Below, piece after piece: positions 43,995 to 55,769 of a DNA stretch of 64,000 bases. The stretch is from the NCBI GenBank assembly GCA_023614405.1, contig CM042684.1:532998682-533062681 (forward strand), written 5' to 3'. This DNA is from Avena insularis. Taxonomy: Eukaryota > Streptophyta > Magnoliopsida > Poales > Poaceae. The notes under the pieces were generated by a model. It ran no database searches. It was not told the origin of the DNA and was given only the letters and a program-made list of their open reading frames with translations. Within the stretch, counting starts at the first letter, position 1. Each line of letters opens with the position of its first letter. The position numbers and the translations under genes are program-made.

Positions 43995-44905
43995 TGTCCC
44001 TTCTCTCCGTTACTTCAGCGACTTCGCATTTAACTCTTCCATTGAATCGACATACCGATCCAAGAGCGTCCAAGCCCATCTTAGTTTAGCTCATAGTTGC
44101 TAGAACCTCCTATAGAGTCCGCCCCTGAGAAACTAGGTCTTCGGCTCTCAAAAGGCCCAATTTCTAAAATAGTTTGTATGCATTATGACATAATTGAGGC
44201 AAGAAAATCAAGACCAATCATAACTTTACCATCATCAGCATCATGCTGATAGCATAGACAAGCAACCAAAATAAAGTTATTAATACAAACCAAAATGTCT
44301 TAAGCAAACATCACCACAAAGTGCATATAGAAATAATAGATACAAAGCAAACATAAAGGAGTGATCTCTCTATAATGGAAACAACATGGATTTTCTAGTG
44401 AGGGGATAGCTATGCATACGCTTGCCACCCTTGGATGCAAGGGAGCAAGCGCTCTCTTTCTTTCCGATTGCGAGATACAAGAATAGAGAATACTAATGGT
44501 GTTTCTCAATCCATCCACGACAGGTTTTTTTTTCAATCGATTGGAGATGAGAAAGGGGGACAGCCTGCACGAAGATATAACAATGTCATGGTCATTAAAA
44601 AAAATTCTCACCCGAATAATAGTTCAAAAAATACACCCCTGTAAAATTCTATGCCAAACATCTGGAAAAAATTGATGTTATGTCAGTGCAAAGTTATATT
44701 TTTTCCCATGCGCAAAAAGTGTTAGGGGCAGGGTGTGGCACATACATTGCTTGATATCTCCATATCTAGAATATCTCAATGAAAAATAAATAAGGCCATT
44801 GTTGTGGGAGTCAGACGCAGATACATAAGGCCACCACGACATTATTTTATGTATGTTTCGGTTAAAAAGTGAGGCACCACCCCTTCTGTAAAAAGGTCCG
44901 CATGC
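43995..44905. other. No gene or recognised repeat seen
   Basis: Flank of the CACTA. Only short, overlapping open frames without domains or codon bias. Nothing I can assign. Confidence 0.5.
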
Positions 44906-44914
44906 AAAAAATCA

Positions 44915-45050
44915 AACAAAAAGTTGTAGGGCACCGTGTTGTGCAATACTGAAACTTTTTGAAAAATAAACCAAAGTGTAGGGCACCATGTTGTGCACTG
45001 AAACTTTGTTAAAAATAAACCAAAGTTAGGGCACCATTTTGTGCACTCGA
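44915..45050. repeat. Imperfect tandem repeat, three ~50-bp copies
   Basis: The unit AAATAAACCAAAG-T(G)TAGGGCACCATGTTGTGCA-CTGAAACTTT occurs three times (from about 44918, 44963 and 45012), the first lacking the AAATAAACC part. Confidence 0.75.
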
Positions 45051-45130
45051 TAATAACGGTGTTAGGTGGTGTGGGTGTTCCGTTTGCACTCTTTATCAAT
45101 AAAATTGTGATCCTATGGTGCATGGGATGT

Positions 45131-46990
45131 GCACAGCTATCCCCCTGGTTAGCTAGCTATTTTGGATAATGGAAATACCGAAATATTTATCATTATGCAC
45201 TCTTCTTGGTTTTCTTTCCCTTTGAATTCGCTAAGTTTCTCATTTGTCAACTTCTCTGGTTTAATTCCCAAGGTGGCCCCAACTCTGAAGGAGAGGCATA
45301 GGTGATTCTGGAATAACTAGCTGACTATTTATTGTGCTTCATATCCTTCGTTCTCTTCATCTGTCAGTTCCACAATCCTAATAGTAGACTTTGATTTCTT
45401 CCTTGGCCTTGACACTAAGTCACTCATGGATTTGGGCCTACAGCCATTCTAAGTTAGATAGCTTTCTGGTGCTTCTTCTCAGAAAAAGGAGTATCTTGTT
45501 TCTTCCCTTCTCTAGACTTGTTTTTCATAGCTGAAACATGGAAGGTTGAAAGGATTGCTTGTGACACCATTTTAGAGACTGTTGGAGTATCACCAAAGAA
45601 GAGGGCTCGTGCTACTTTCCTTGGTGCAACAATAATAATTCTACTCTCTAACTTAGCTGCGTTGTCACTGTCCTTAGTACTGGCAAGCAAACTGTAATGT
45701 TCAAAATCCTTCTACCAGTTTATCTTAGTAAGAATCACCGAAAAAGAAAAATCAAAGACAGGTTGTTCAATTTCATTAGAAATTAGAGAGAAAACAACAG
45801 GTTTGTAGTTCCTCTCCCAGAGCATATCTAGTGGCAAGAAGGGACCAAAAACTGGCTTGGCCATTCCAACCTGCATAACCATCTAATGATCAAGGTGTTG
45901 CTACATAAACCCCAACTTTTGGTCCACCTCCTCATGTGTTATCTACTGATCAAGTTTCTCCTCATGTCCCTTACCTAAATCAAAGCTAGATGATGGATTC
46001 AGAACAATGGAGTCCTACACAACATCCTCAACTGCCTGGTCATGCATGACTTCATCAATATATTGCACTCCATGTGGCTCTTGCTACTCTTGCATAGGAT
46101 TGATGTTCCATCCTATCTCAGGATAATGTGGCACCACAAACACGTTGTTATTGGGCAACAATTGTCTAGGAAGGATGTGTGGATTCCCATCAAAAGGCAT
46201 ATGATCTTCATCAGGTGGTAAAACATCAGTAAACCCTTCACCTAAGATATAAACCATAGTTGTCCAAGTTTCCCTAACTATTCCTAGATTTGCATATTTT
46301 CCAAAACAATATCCCTAGGGACCAAAGCTGGTGATGGATATGAAGCAAACACCATTGTATGATCTAGCGGCACCTCATCCTGGTGCCAATGGTGAAAAGT
46401 ACCAAAAGTGGCAACAACATTGGAAATATCAAACAATCCCACTGGATTTAGTCAGAGGAATATGTAGAGCATGAAATTAATCTAGATAAGGTTTCTCATA
46501 CATACAGCTATACGACTTCCTCTCTATCCCACATTAATTGAAGAATACTTGGCCTAATTCCTCTTGAAACTTGGCCAACCATTCCTCCAAAGTGGACAAA
46601 CTCATAGGTGATCCTTCTTGAAACTTGCAAGGGACGTCTATAGATCCACCTCCTCTTGTTTGCTCTAGCAAGCTTCAAACTCCTCCTGACGCTTCTTCTT
46701 AAGCACATCATAAGCTTGACGATGATTGTCTAATAGATCGTGGAGACCGGACTTAATGATGCTATTAGTGATGATCTCCGAAGGATTCGTTGTGGTGGAG
46801 ATTGCGTTTCTTCTTAAGTGCATCGTAAGTTGTCGGCCATGGCAGCCATTTTTTCCTAGTGGAGTCACTAAAGAGTGAGTTCACACACGTACAATGTCCT
46901 CGAAGCCGAGCACGATGCGCATCAACATGCATCATGAAATGTCGGTTGAAAACGCGATGCACAAGACAATCTGAACTGAAACGCCGCTCG
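45131..46990 (-). pseudogene. Decayed coding remnant of a repetitive grass hypothetical protein
   Basis: The minus strand has several open stretches in succession with stops between. The clearest (about 46290-46088) reads TMVYILGEGFTDVLPPDEDH followed by MPFDGNPHILPRQLLPNNN and VPHYPEIGWNINP; another at 45690-45454 has ALFFGDTPTVSKMVSQAIL. These resemble, from memory of grass proteomes, a large family of unnamed zinc-knuckle-associated proteins; I cannot confirm the family here. The gene is clearly dead. Confidence 0.4.
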
Positions 46991-49900
46991 TGTAGGAGAG
47001 GCCTCGTCAGATCTCAAGGTAGCTATATCGATTTGCTCACGTGTAACTTGGTTTTCATATTACCTATGTAAATCTACTGAAGTCATCATAAAACATAAGC
47101 AAGCACAAAAGTATTATCAAGTAAAAACGGCCATGACCCCTCTCATACATATATAAGACGGCTGGACTCCCCGTGCAAGTTAATGACTCTAACATACTAT
47201 GCACAAACTGAATTTATCCCTAATTTATATTAGTCTTCGTGTATATAAGTAACACTAGTTGAATGTCCGTGCGTTGCCACGGTCCACTTAATTTCTTTCT
47301 TTGTCACGCGGGTAAATATAATGGACCTAGAAATTCATGTGTAAAAAAGATAAGCATATAATATTCATAAGCACACTTTGTCAGAAATTGGATCCTTGCC
47401 CGTGCCTCGCTACGTGCTGATTTTTTATTTAATAGTTTTTTGACCATGAAGAATTTCACTCCTGGAACTTACTTTATTATTCTTAGTGTAGACGCACATA
47501 TCGTCAAGAACCCAGACCTTTGTTGTCCCAAAGGAAGAATTTTTTTTTCTCTTTAGACACGTGTTGCTTATTAAAATTAGTTCACGCCTTTAAATCCATA
47601 GACCGGGTCTCATAAAATTATTTTCCCTTTTGATGTTGGCGTGTCCACATATGCATACTCCATGTCTTTCATCATATATGTCACCGTCAAGAAGCCGGTT
47701 CAAAAAACTTATGTGCCGGAATTTTTTGGCACTCGTATAGCACTTGCCTTGCAGAATACTCATCGGGCGCGCGCATTGACAGAGGTGAAAACACTTGGCC
47801 TGCTTACCATAGTCCAACTTTCTGTTAGCAATGCAGCAGGAACCGCGGAAAAGGACCAGAAGCAACAATATTCTGTTTTGAGGGGAAGCAACAACAAATT
47901 TGACAATGTTAAATGGACACACTCACTTATCCAAACAGGCTCTGAAAAATGGCATTTTATGTGCGTAGAACACAGCAATAAGACACAAAAAATCTACTCA
48001 TAAGATTGTTGCTAGTGTAAGGGTCACTTCACACTGGCATCCCCTTCAGTTCTGAACATGGTCAGTGAGTTTTTTATGGTCTGGATTTTCAAACTGCATA
48101 TTACCAAGACTCCAATGGCATTCGGTCAGTTAGTGCATCAGAGAGAATTTTCAGTTCATCTGCTGATATACCTCCCACAAAAAATGCAGATACGTCGGAG
48201 ACTTTTCAGAACTCTTGCTTTTCAGACTGATTTTCCGATTCCATACATGACCTGAGCGACAACCCAGATCTGAATTCATTAACACCTTTCTGTCATGCAT
48301 GACGGAAGCAAACCTACCAGCACATCCAACTCATATGTATAAATGAGCTTTTCTGAAGATCCTGAAAAATCACACCCAAAATGAAGCATGAATAACGCCT
48401 CCTGATTCTCAACCACAGACTACCGATGGCTTTGGTTTGGGGATGTACTCAAGGCTGCCAAGTTCAAAAAGAACTCGAGTCTTGTCTCTGCAAGAGATAC
48501 GTAACAATTCCAGGGACAACATCTTGCAGAGTTGCAGTATGGATGCAATTATCCAGGGACCTCAACAACTGGCTCTTTCCTGTGATTCAGACGAAGAATA
48601 TCCATGTTGAAGGGACGGCGCGGGGAGGCTGCGGGCTCCCGTTGCCGGAGGAGGATTGGGCCGGGATGGGGAGGGAAAACTGCAGGGGGGGGGGGGCGGA
48701 GGATGGAGTCAGCTAGGGGCCGCCGACAGAGAGTTCCGGGCATGCAGCAGGTTGGCGGCGGTGTTCTGTCGACTTTGTCTTTAGCCCTGGTCGGTGGAGT
48801 AATTCCAATACCCGACCGCTCCTCCCTCCTTTGAGCATTGCTCCAGGCGCGCGTCCGGCTGAATCACTGTCTCGCCCGAGCGCCTTCCACTTGAAGTGAT
48901 GTGCCCACCTGCGGCAGGATTTGGCTCCTGGCAATCGGCTAGCCCAAAATGACGGCCAACACTAGGATGGGAACATTTCGATGTAGCATCATTCAGGTCC
49001 AGTACATTTTGTAGGCAAGGTAAATTTCCTAATCATCATTTCTATCAATTCCTTTGGTTTTATTGATTCTAACTAAAGACAACTGCATTCATTCATCGGC
49101 TTTTCATAGGTGACGGTCTCGGTGAACGAGTTGTAGCTTCAGATCTCCTTTTTGCAGTTTATGGGTTCTTGCATGTGATGATTCAGCTTGCACTCCTATG
49201 ATTGCTTCATATTGGTGCGGATAAATCTTTAGGGAGATAATGTACAAAATGATGTCTTATTTGTTGTGCTTCGGTTCTTATTTGTTTTAAGTAGAGGGAA
49301 TCGGTGCTAAAGTGTGCTTCGATTCTTATTTTCCACTAAAAAGTGTGCCCCATATAGTAGGAATTAACATTGTCATCTAGCCTTGGAGGAGCTGCTTAGA
49401 GGAGGTTTGGACGTCGACAACATTGACGGGCACTTGGCGCTGCACAACCTGCCTATCACACTGTGCCAAAACGCAATATAGACGGCGCATGTCCGTCTAG
49501 TAAATATGTCAAGGCCAGCTACCTGGGTCGAACTTAGCTAGCTGACTCGGTTCCTATTTCCTAGTACTACTTTATTACATGCATGTACATGACTCAGACT
49601 CAAACACGCAGCTCGTGTAGTGCTAGAAATCCTATACGTATACGACTCATACTCGTACTTATTCCTAACATACAGGACAGTCAAGATTTCTCGAGAATTC
49701 ATAAATGAGTATTTGATGCCCTCGGGCTATCAATCAACCGAGAAGTACATTGAACTTACATGACAATCAAATACTAGAGCTCTCTAATTCTTATAGACAA
49801 AACTCCTGTGAATTCTCGTTGAACCAATGTTCTGTATGAAATTATCAGCACAGAACAAAAAAAAATCAGGGCAAGGAGGACGGCGGACATCATATCTTGA

Positions 49901-50027
49901 AATACTATGCATTCATCCATTCCCAGAGTTAAGGTCACAAAGACTCCAACTATTGACGGTCTTGGCAAAGTAGAGAAAAATGCATTAACCCATGTTCATC
50001 CCAATGACCGATGTAAATTAAATAGTA
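46991..50027. other. Intergenic, no supported gene
   Basis: A 120-codon plus-strand frame (47641-48003) is the longest candidate; it has no recognised domain and no visible promoter, so I do not call it a gene. A run of 12 G interrupts a GC-rich island at 48600-48760. AT-rich sequence dominates elsewhere. Confidence 0.4.
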
Positions 50028-50255
50028 CTATCTCTGTTTAGGATTATAGGTCCGAAGAGCTTTTTTATATTGCTTGAGATTATAATGCTATCTCATTTAT
50101 TAGTCTCTCTCGTCCAATACATGTTCTCTTTTTTCTCTCACTTCTCTCATGCATGTAAAACTATTGATGCATGCATATATTAATTAGAGAGAGTTATGAA
50201 GTGTCTTGGTATTAGCAACTTGGCCTTTAGGACTAATAATCTCAAACAGAGGTAG
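50028..50255. mobile_element. Stowaway-type MITE (Tc1/Mariner)
   Basis: A 228-bp element flanked by TA (50026-50027 and 50256-50257). Ends CTATCTCTGTTTAGGATTA and, reverse-complemented, CTACCTCTGTTTGAGATTA form terminal inverted repeats of the Stowaway CTCCCTCCGTTT type. No coding capacity. It lies about 640 bp beyond the NLR stop codon. Confidence 0.85.
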
Positions 50256-50569
50256 TACTAAAAGAGAAACTTGGGCATATACCCAAAGAAAGATCTTGAT
50301 AGAGACCGCACAAAATAATCCTAGTTCCCTTCCAATTATCTATGTCTTCAGGAATACACAAATCAGTTCCCCTTGAGGCATTTACAATTACACAAACAAT
50401 TATTGAGCACAAATGCAGCACATCTGCACACCTAGATGCACTTAAACTAAGCCTGCACAAGGGTAGACGTGTAGACCTAAGAAGCATCGGCAAGATCACG
50501 AGAGGCAACAACAGCAGCAGGTAGAAGATGAATAACGTTAAAAAATGTAGCAATAAAAGTTCTAAAAAA

Positions 50570-50671
50570 AGCAGAGAAGCAAATAAGCGATTCAGCAACC
50601 CAGGTTTTGCCTTCATACCGAGCAGAGAAGCAAATAAGCGATTCAGCAACCCAGGTTTTGCCTTCATACCG
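50570..50671. repeat. Perfect 51-bp tandem duplication
   Basis: 50570-50620 and 50621-50671 are identical by eye (AGCAGAGAAGCAAATAAGCG... CTTCATACCG). It lies in the 3' flank of the NLR gene, possibly within its 3' UTR. Confidence 0.95.
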
Positions 50672-50897
50672 AGCCGGCAAGCAAAACCAGAGCATCATTC
50701 AGGTGCAGTTTATTTTTCACCCACTTCCGCTTGCATGTGGATGAGCAGTGTGTGTGTGTCATTCACTTAAGCTTCTGATGATGGCTGTACGCATCTGCAG
50801 ACAGTACGAATATAAGGAAAATATCAGTGCTTCACTATCATATAGAAATGTAGAGGTTTGAAATGTTTGTACAAGTGTCGTGTGAGCTCACTTTGTC

Positions 50898-53800
50898 TTA
50901 CGGTGAAGAAGACGGCTCTGTGTGACGACTACTAGTATAATTTTGAGTTGAAAGTTCCCTGATCACAGCTTGGTCTCCATTGATGTCTGAACATCTAGAA
51001 CCATTGATGAAAAGCTTGACTGGGCGAGGGTGGTCATGAACTGCTACCACCATAGCCTCGACAGTCGCTTGGACGCTGGGGCTGGACACGCACCCATAGG
51101 AGTAATATATGGCGACTCGCTTGAGGTTTACAAGGTGGTTGATACCTGATGGGACACTGTGCTGCTGGTTCCCTGGGCCTTCCCTGAACTTGAGCTCAAG
51201 TTCTGTGAGCTTTGGCATAACTCCTGGCTCAAAATTCAGCCATGGCACCCGGCAATCAACAGAGAATCTTTCCAGAGTTGGGAACCCTGTAACCACCATC
51301 TCTTGCTCCGGAAGGAAGTCTAAACCTAACAGCAGATGCTCCAATCTCTGTAATTCGCCTAGGTTCTGCAGATCACCTGGACATAGCTGGCAAACTCTGA
51401 TCTGCAGGTGCACCAGATTTTTCAGGGTAGCAATCCATCGTGGGATCCTGACAAGCCTTCCAGTGACCCAGAGTTTGGTAATATCACAAGGTGGGTCATG
51501 CAGGGAGTGGAGAAAATCCATGGAGCAGCCCAGGCCGCCGTAGAACGTCAGAGACTTGAGTCCACAGCATTGTTTCAGTGACCGGCATAGCTTTTCCTGG
51601 GAGTACCTGGACTCCCGGAAGGGGCACATGATTGCGATTTCTGTTAAGTGCGGCAGACTATCGAGCAGAAGCCATGCGTCACTGAGATGAATCGTCTCAA
51701 GTGTCCTTAAGGATCCAAAATACCGAAACCCAGTCGGTATCTTTACCCTTGCATTGGCTGAAGGGTCCTGGTCACTTCCAACAAGCAGGTCTGACAACTC
51801 AGGCAGCTGCCCCACCTGACTAGGCAGCTCTGTCACTCGTGTTTTCCTCAGGTCTAGCGTCTCCAAATAGCACAGATTACTTATTATTGGGGGGATATTG
51901 CTTATTTTCGTGTTCCTTAGGCTGAGATACCTCAGCAGAAACATATGACAGATATGGTTCAGGTCATTGTCCTTGAGATGTTTCCAGCCTATTATATTCA
52001 GCACCCGCAAATGACGGAACTGGTTCAGGGGCACCCTGTTAGCCTCCCAGAAGATGAAGAGTGAAGAAGTGAAACTTAAATCTAGCTTTCCAAACCAGTT
52101 TCGAAATTCAGACTGCGGGTAATTGGAATCGAGCGCTAGCCGTCGCACCTTTTCTGCTGGTGCTGTCCATCGTTTGCTGCTGCTAGTAATCAGAAAGTTG
52201 TCTCCAGCAGAGTGCAATAAGATGAACTCCAACATTGAATAATGGACTTTCCAGGCCTCCACTTGAGAAATATCCTCGCGATTTACTGGCAGGATGACAT
52301 TCCGACCAATGAGCTCCTTCAGGATGTCCTCACCTCTTGACACAGAGTCCGCATACCCTTCAGCCTTCCATAATTGGACTAGGAGCTTACTCTCAATCCG
52401 GAAGTTCGATGGGAACATACACAGGAGAATCATATGGGTCCTATGACAAGGATCAAGATCAATGTAGCTAACTGAAATCCTTCTCTGTATTTCAGGCGCT
52501 GCTGTTTGCCGCCCGTAGTTTTCACCGTGGTTTCTTTCTTTCACAAGGCGAGCCATAGCAACTGCGGCCAGAGGCACTCCATGAGATAAGTCTGAAGCTT
52601 CATTTAAACACTTCCGACAACCAGTTTCCCTTGAGAGCAGATTTTCTAAATCTGCCACACCAAGAGGCTCCATCTCGTATACAGTTACACCACAACCACA
52701 GGGACCCAACTCAGCAAGCTTTTTTATTGGTGTAGTCATTATTATCCGGCTACAACAATTATTCTTCGGCAAAGCACTCTCGATTTCTGTTAAGCATTCC
52801 CACACATCATCAATTAGAACGAGGTACCTATTCAGGAATGTTAAAGTGTACTGTTGTTAACATGTTGATTAAAACTGAGAAATAAGATACTGGAGTAGAT
52901 TGTTTGGGTTGCTGGAATTTTGTTAAAGTGTACTGTTGTTAACATGTTGACTAAAAATGAGAAATAAGATAGATAATAATATCTAACGTGGAGAAGGAAA
53001 ATAGAACACATCATCAAGCATATATTTATTCTTGTCTCAATGTTTAACAAATCTAGCCATACAAATACACAGGCTACTGATACAATTTGTCTATTTAATA
53101 TAAACGTTTGGAAATTCGACGCGTACTGATTTTAGTCGCGCAACTGGTAAGGCTCACAAATTTATTTAACATCTAAATATCGATAAACTGGTAGGCTCAC
53201 GGCGGTGGTATTTGTGTTTACCTCTTATCCTGCAAGTGCTCTCTGATTTCCTTGATCAGTTGCTGCAGCTGCGGTGCCGCATCTGAGCATTGCGGTGCTT
53301 CAGGGCGGACTTGTGACAATATATGCTGGAGAAGCTGCTTCATGTCAGGGTTCCGAGACACCGAGGCTGTAGCCCGGCATTCGAATTCCGCTTCGCTCTT
53401 GCGGTAGAGCTCCATGGCTAGACTCGTCTTGCCGATCCCAGTGAATCCAACCAGGGAGACTGCTTTCAAATGCATATCCCCATCCAGCAGAAAGCTGCCG
53501 AGCTTCTCCCTTGCTTCCCTCACGCCCAGAAGCTCAGAATCGACGGTGGATACAGGCAGGCAAGGGTCATAGCAACCCGCCGTTGGGCCACTGGATTCGG
53601 ATCGAGGGGCATACCCTGGCTGCGCTTGGCTTAACGCGGTAATTCGCTGATGGACTGCACTGGGCGCTTTCAAGATCCATTCGCGGAACTTCCTTTTCCC
53701 CACCCTGTCTACCCGTAGATCATCGATTGGACAAGTGGAGAAATCGACGAAATCTTCTGCAAAGCAGGCCAGGTGAAACACAGCTCTTCTCCACGCCATC

Positions 53801-53979
53801 TCTTCGCTTGTCTCCACGCCGAGATCCGGGATCTGTAACATCTCCACTTGTGCCTTGAAGCTTGTCAGGGCTTCGTACAGGGAGGTGATTCTTGCGTCAG
53901 CTCTGAGAACCTCCTGCTGCTCAATTGCTGCGGAGATCTTCCGGAGGACATGCTCGAGCGCTGCCGTCGAAGCCATCAC
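50898..53979 (-). CDS. CC-NBS-LRR (NLR) immune receptor
   Basis: Two exons: 53979-53222 and 52827-50898, joined across a GT-AG intron (donor AG|GTAAAC, acceptor AATAG|G) to give 895 residues with no internal stop. Residues 1-165 form an Rx-like coiled-coil region with AEDFVDF (74-80) in the EDVID position. The NB-ARC domain shows P-loop GFTGIGKTS (178-186), kinase 2 YLVLIDDVW (254-262, spanning the junction), RNBS-B CCSRIIMTTP, GVPLA as the GLPL motif (336-340) and CMFPSNFRI. The MHD position reads VHYS (447-450), lacking the Asp. Leucine-rich repeats fill ~500-880 (LRYLSLRNTKI, LETLDLRKTRVTELP). Predicted cytoplasmic pathogen sensor; ligand unknown. A CT-rich tract precedes the ATG. The start could be Met1 or Met2. 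Confidence 0.88.
52828..53221 (-). other. NLR intron with an internal direct repeat
   Basis: The 394-bp intron interrupts the NB-ARC domain just before kinase 2. It contains two 50-bp copies (52840-52889 and 52922-52971) starting GTTAAAGTGTACTGTTG and differing at two sites by eye; each copy holds GTTAAC and AT-rich sequence. Confidence 0.85.
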
Positions 53980-54333
53980 TCTCTCTCTCTCTCCCTCTCA
54001 CTCCCACGGGGATGTAAACTCTGGATCCTTGACTTCTGACGAGTGACGACTAACTTATTAGTTTTTCTTTTTCTTTTTGAGGGTTGACTAACTTGTTACC
54101 CCGAAGACAGACTCTCGCCTGGCAGGGCGCAGCCCGTTTTCGAGTTAAATACTCCTAAGATGTTTATTCGTGAAGCAAATGTATATAGATTTTTCACTTA
54201 AGTTTAGAGTGAATCTACGCATAAAAAAAATTAATCTATTTTCTTCATAAACCTAAAATATTTTATATTTTGAAACTGAGGGACTACATGAGAGAGTACA
54301 TCGTAGTCATTGAACTCGTCCGACAACAGAAAT
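53980..54333. other. NLR upstream region
   Basis: Contains the CT repeat (about 53978-54002) of the presumed 5' UTR and AT-rich sequence. No clear TATA box can be singled out. TTTTGAAACTGAGGGACTAC (54268-54287) resembles one end of a Stowaway MITE, but I do not find a matching other end. Confidence 0.4.
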
Positions 54334-54349
54334 AAGAGTTTACTGTGAC

Positions 54350-55216
54350 AAAACAAGCTCGCCTCTCCTCCTCAGGGAAACAGGAGGTGGCGGCGGCTCC
54401 CTCCCTCCAGATCTCAACCGGCAAGAGCGTTGGTTCCCTTTCCCTCCGCTTGCCGCTCCGGCGGTAGGAGGGAGTGGGAACCTCGTTTCTCCGTCTAGTA
54501 GTTAGGGTTAGGATATGTCTGCCATGGGGCGTCGTTGGAGTGGTGGGAGCGGCACCCGAGCAATAAATCTGTCTCAACTCTAGTCCCACACCGGCGACGA
54601 TCTTCACGGCGACGCCTTGGAGTCGATGGCAAGGTGTGCTAGTGTTTCCTTCAAATCGACAGCTTGGTCTTCTCTCCGTTCTTCAGATCTGGCGAGATTA
54701 GTTTCTCGATGTGTCGTCAGCGTTCATCATTCTCAGTAATGAAGCTAGTGGCTGGGGCAAGGTGGTTTCTCTGGAGCGAGGATGTTGGTCCGGAGGTGGT
54801 GGATATGTCGCTTTTCTCCGACTCTGTCAATGAGAGACATCGGATCTTGGTTCAAGACAACACAGGGATGTCCCCCAGTCGACGTGCCACAACGACATGT
54901 GCCTCGCTGCGTGCAGCAGGCCTGTTCATCGACTCACAAAGTCTCGTTGGCGATGGTGCTTTTTTGGATCTTGCAATGTTGGAGGTTCGACGTCTATTCC
55001 AACGTGCGTCTCGATGGCACTAGAATTGGGCGGCGGCTGCTGGCTTCGGTGGTTGCGGGAAACCCTAGAGATCGTTTTATATTTCTCAATCTCTTAGGAT
55101 TTTATCTGCATTGTTTTCAGGATAATCATTTTATCCCAGTCTATCTTTTAGTTTCCACATGTGTTGCTCCATGTAACTTGATTTTCGATTAATGAAATAT
55201 GTGGTTGATCTAAAAA
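54350..55216 (+). mobile_element. Poly(A)-ended retroposon with 16-bp target duplication
   Basis: AAGAGTTTACTGTGAC (54334-54349) recurs as AAGAGTTTACTGCGAC (55217-55232). The enclosed 867 bp end in TAAAAAAA, so it was inserted by target-primed reverse transcription, as LINEs, SINEs and processed pseudogenes are. It has a GC-rich 5' part, an open frame of 119 codons (54664-55023) with no recognised domain, and a 3' end with TTCGATTAATGAAATATGT. I cannot say whether it is a LINE-derived non-autonomous element or a retrocopy of a host transcript. Confidence 0.75.
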
Positions 55217-55232
55217 AAGAGTTTACTGCGAC

Positions 55233-55769
55233 GATCACTGTGATCCACCTTCAGGGTTTCATTTTATAAAAAAATCTAGATCTTATTTTCTTATTCAAGG
55301 CAACTTGGGGAACCCACTGTCAGCCCCACCACCGGCTCTCCTCCTCTCTCTTCTACTATCCCCTTCCCAAACAGCATGCCCTCCTCCCCATGGTCGGCTG
55401 CCCTGCTCCTCTGGCACGCCCCTCTACTCCTCGCCTAAGGTCGCATTGCTCCTCCTGATACGCTGCCCTACTTCTCACGACATGTTGTAGCACCCCGGGT
55501 AAAACCACTACTAGAAAATCGCGTGTTGTTTTTATTTTGTGCATCATCATGATCGCATGCTCATGTTATCATGCCACATTGCATTTGAGCATCGTCATGT
55601 CATCATGCATATTTAAACTTAAAATTATTTTCTAAAAACCTACTTTGTTTTCTAGATATCCCCTTCTTTAATTCAAATCAAACCCCGGTCCTTTCGGATA
55701 TTTATTTGTCTAAAGTGAAGGGGCTCGCGTATGAAAACAATAAATTTTACCCTACGCCCTTGAACCCCA
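55233..55769. other. Intergenic, no gene seen
   Basis: CACTACTAGAAAATCGCG at about 55507 resembles a CACTA terminus, but no inverted partner or subterminal repeats are seen. Otherwise unassigned. Confidence 0.4.

Noticed and set aside
47244..47290. ACTAGTTGAATGTCCGTGCG motif as a MITE end
   Set aside because: It resembles a common grass repeat motif, but no inverted partner or target duplication was found nearby.
47641..48003. A 120-codon plus-strand ORF as a host gene
   Set aside because: No domain, no splice or promoter context, and composition typical of intergenic AT-rich DNA.
48680..48700. Run of G (and the run of C at 56232-56245) as a regulatory element
   Set aside because: Simple homopolymers, prone to sequencing error; no supporting context.
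54120..54290. Stowaway-like end at 54268-54287 as a second MITE near the NLR
   Set aside because: Only one end resembles the Stowaway terminus; no opposite TIR or TA duplication could be seen.
55500..55530. CACTA terminus at CACTACTAGAAAATCGCG
   Set aside because: No subterminal repeats and no matching inverted terminus before the Copia LTR.
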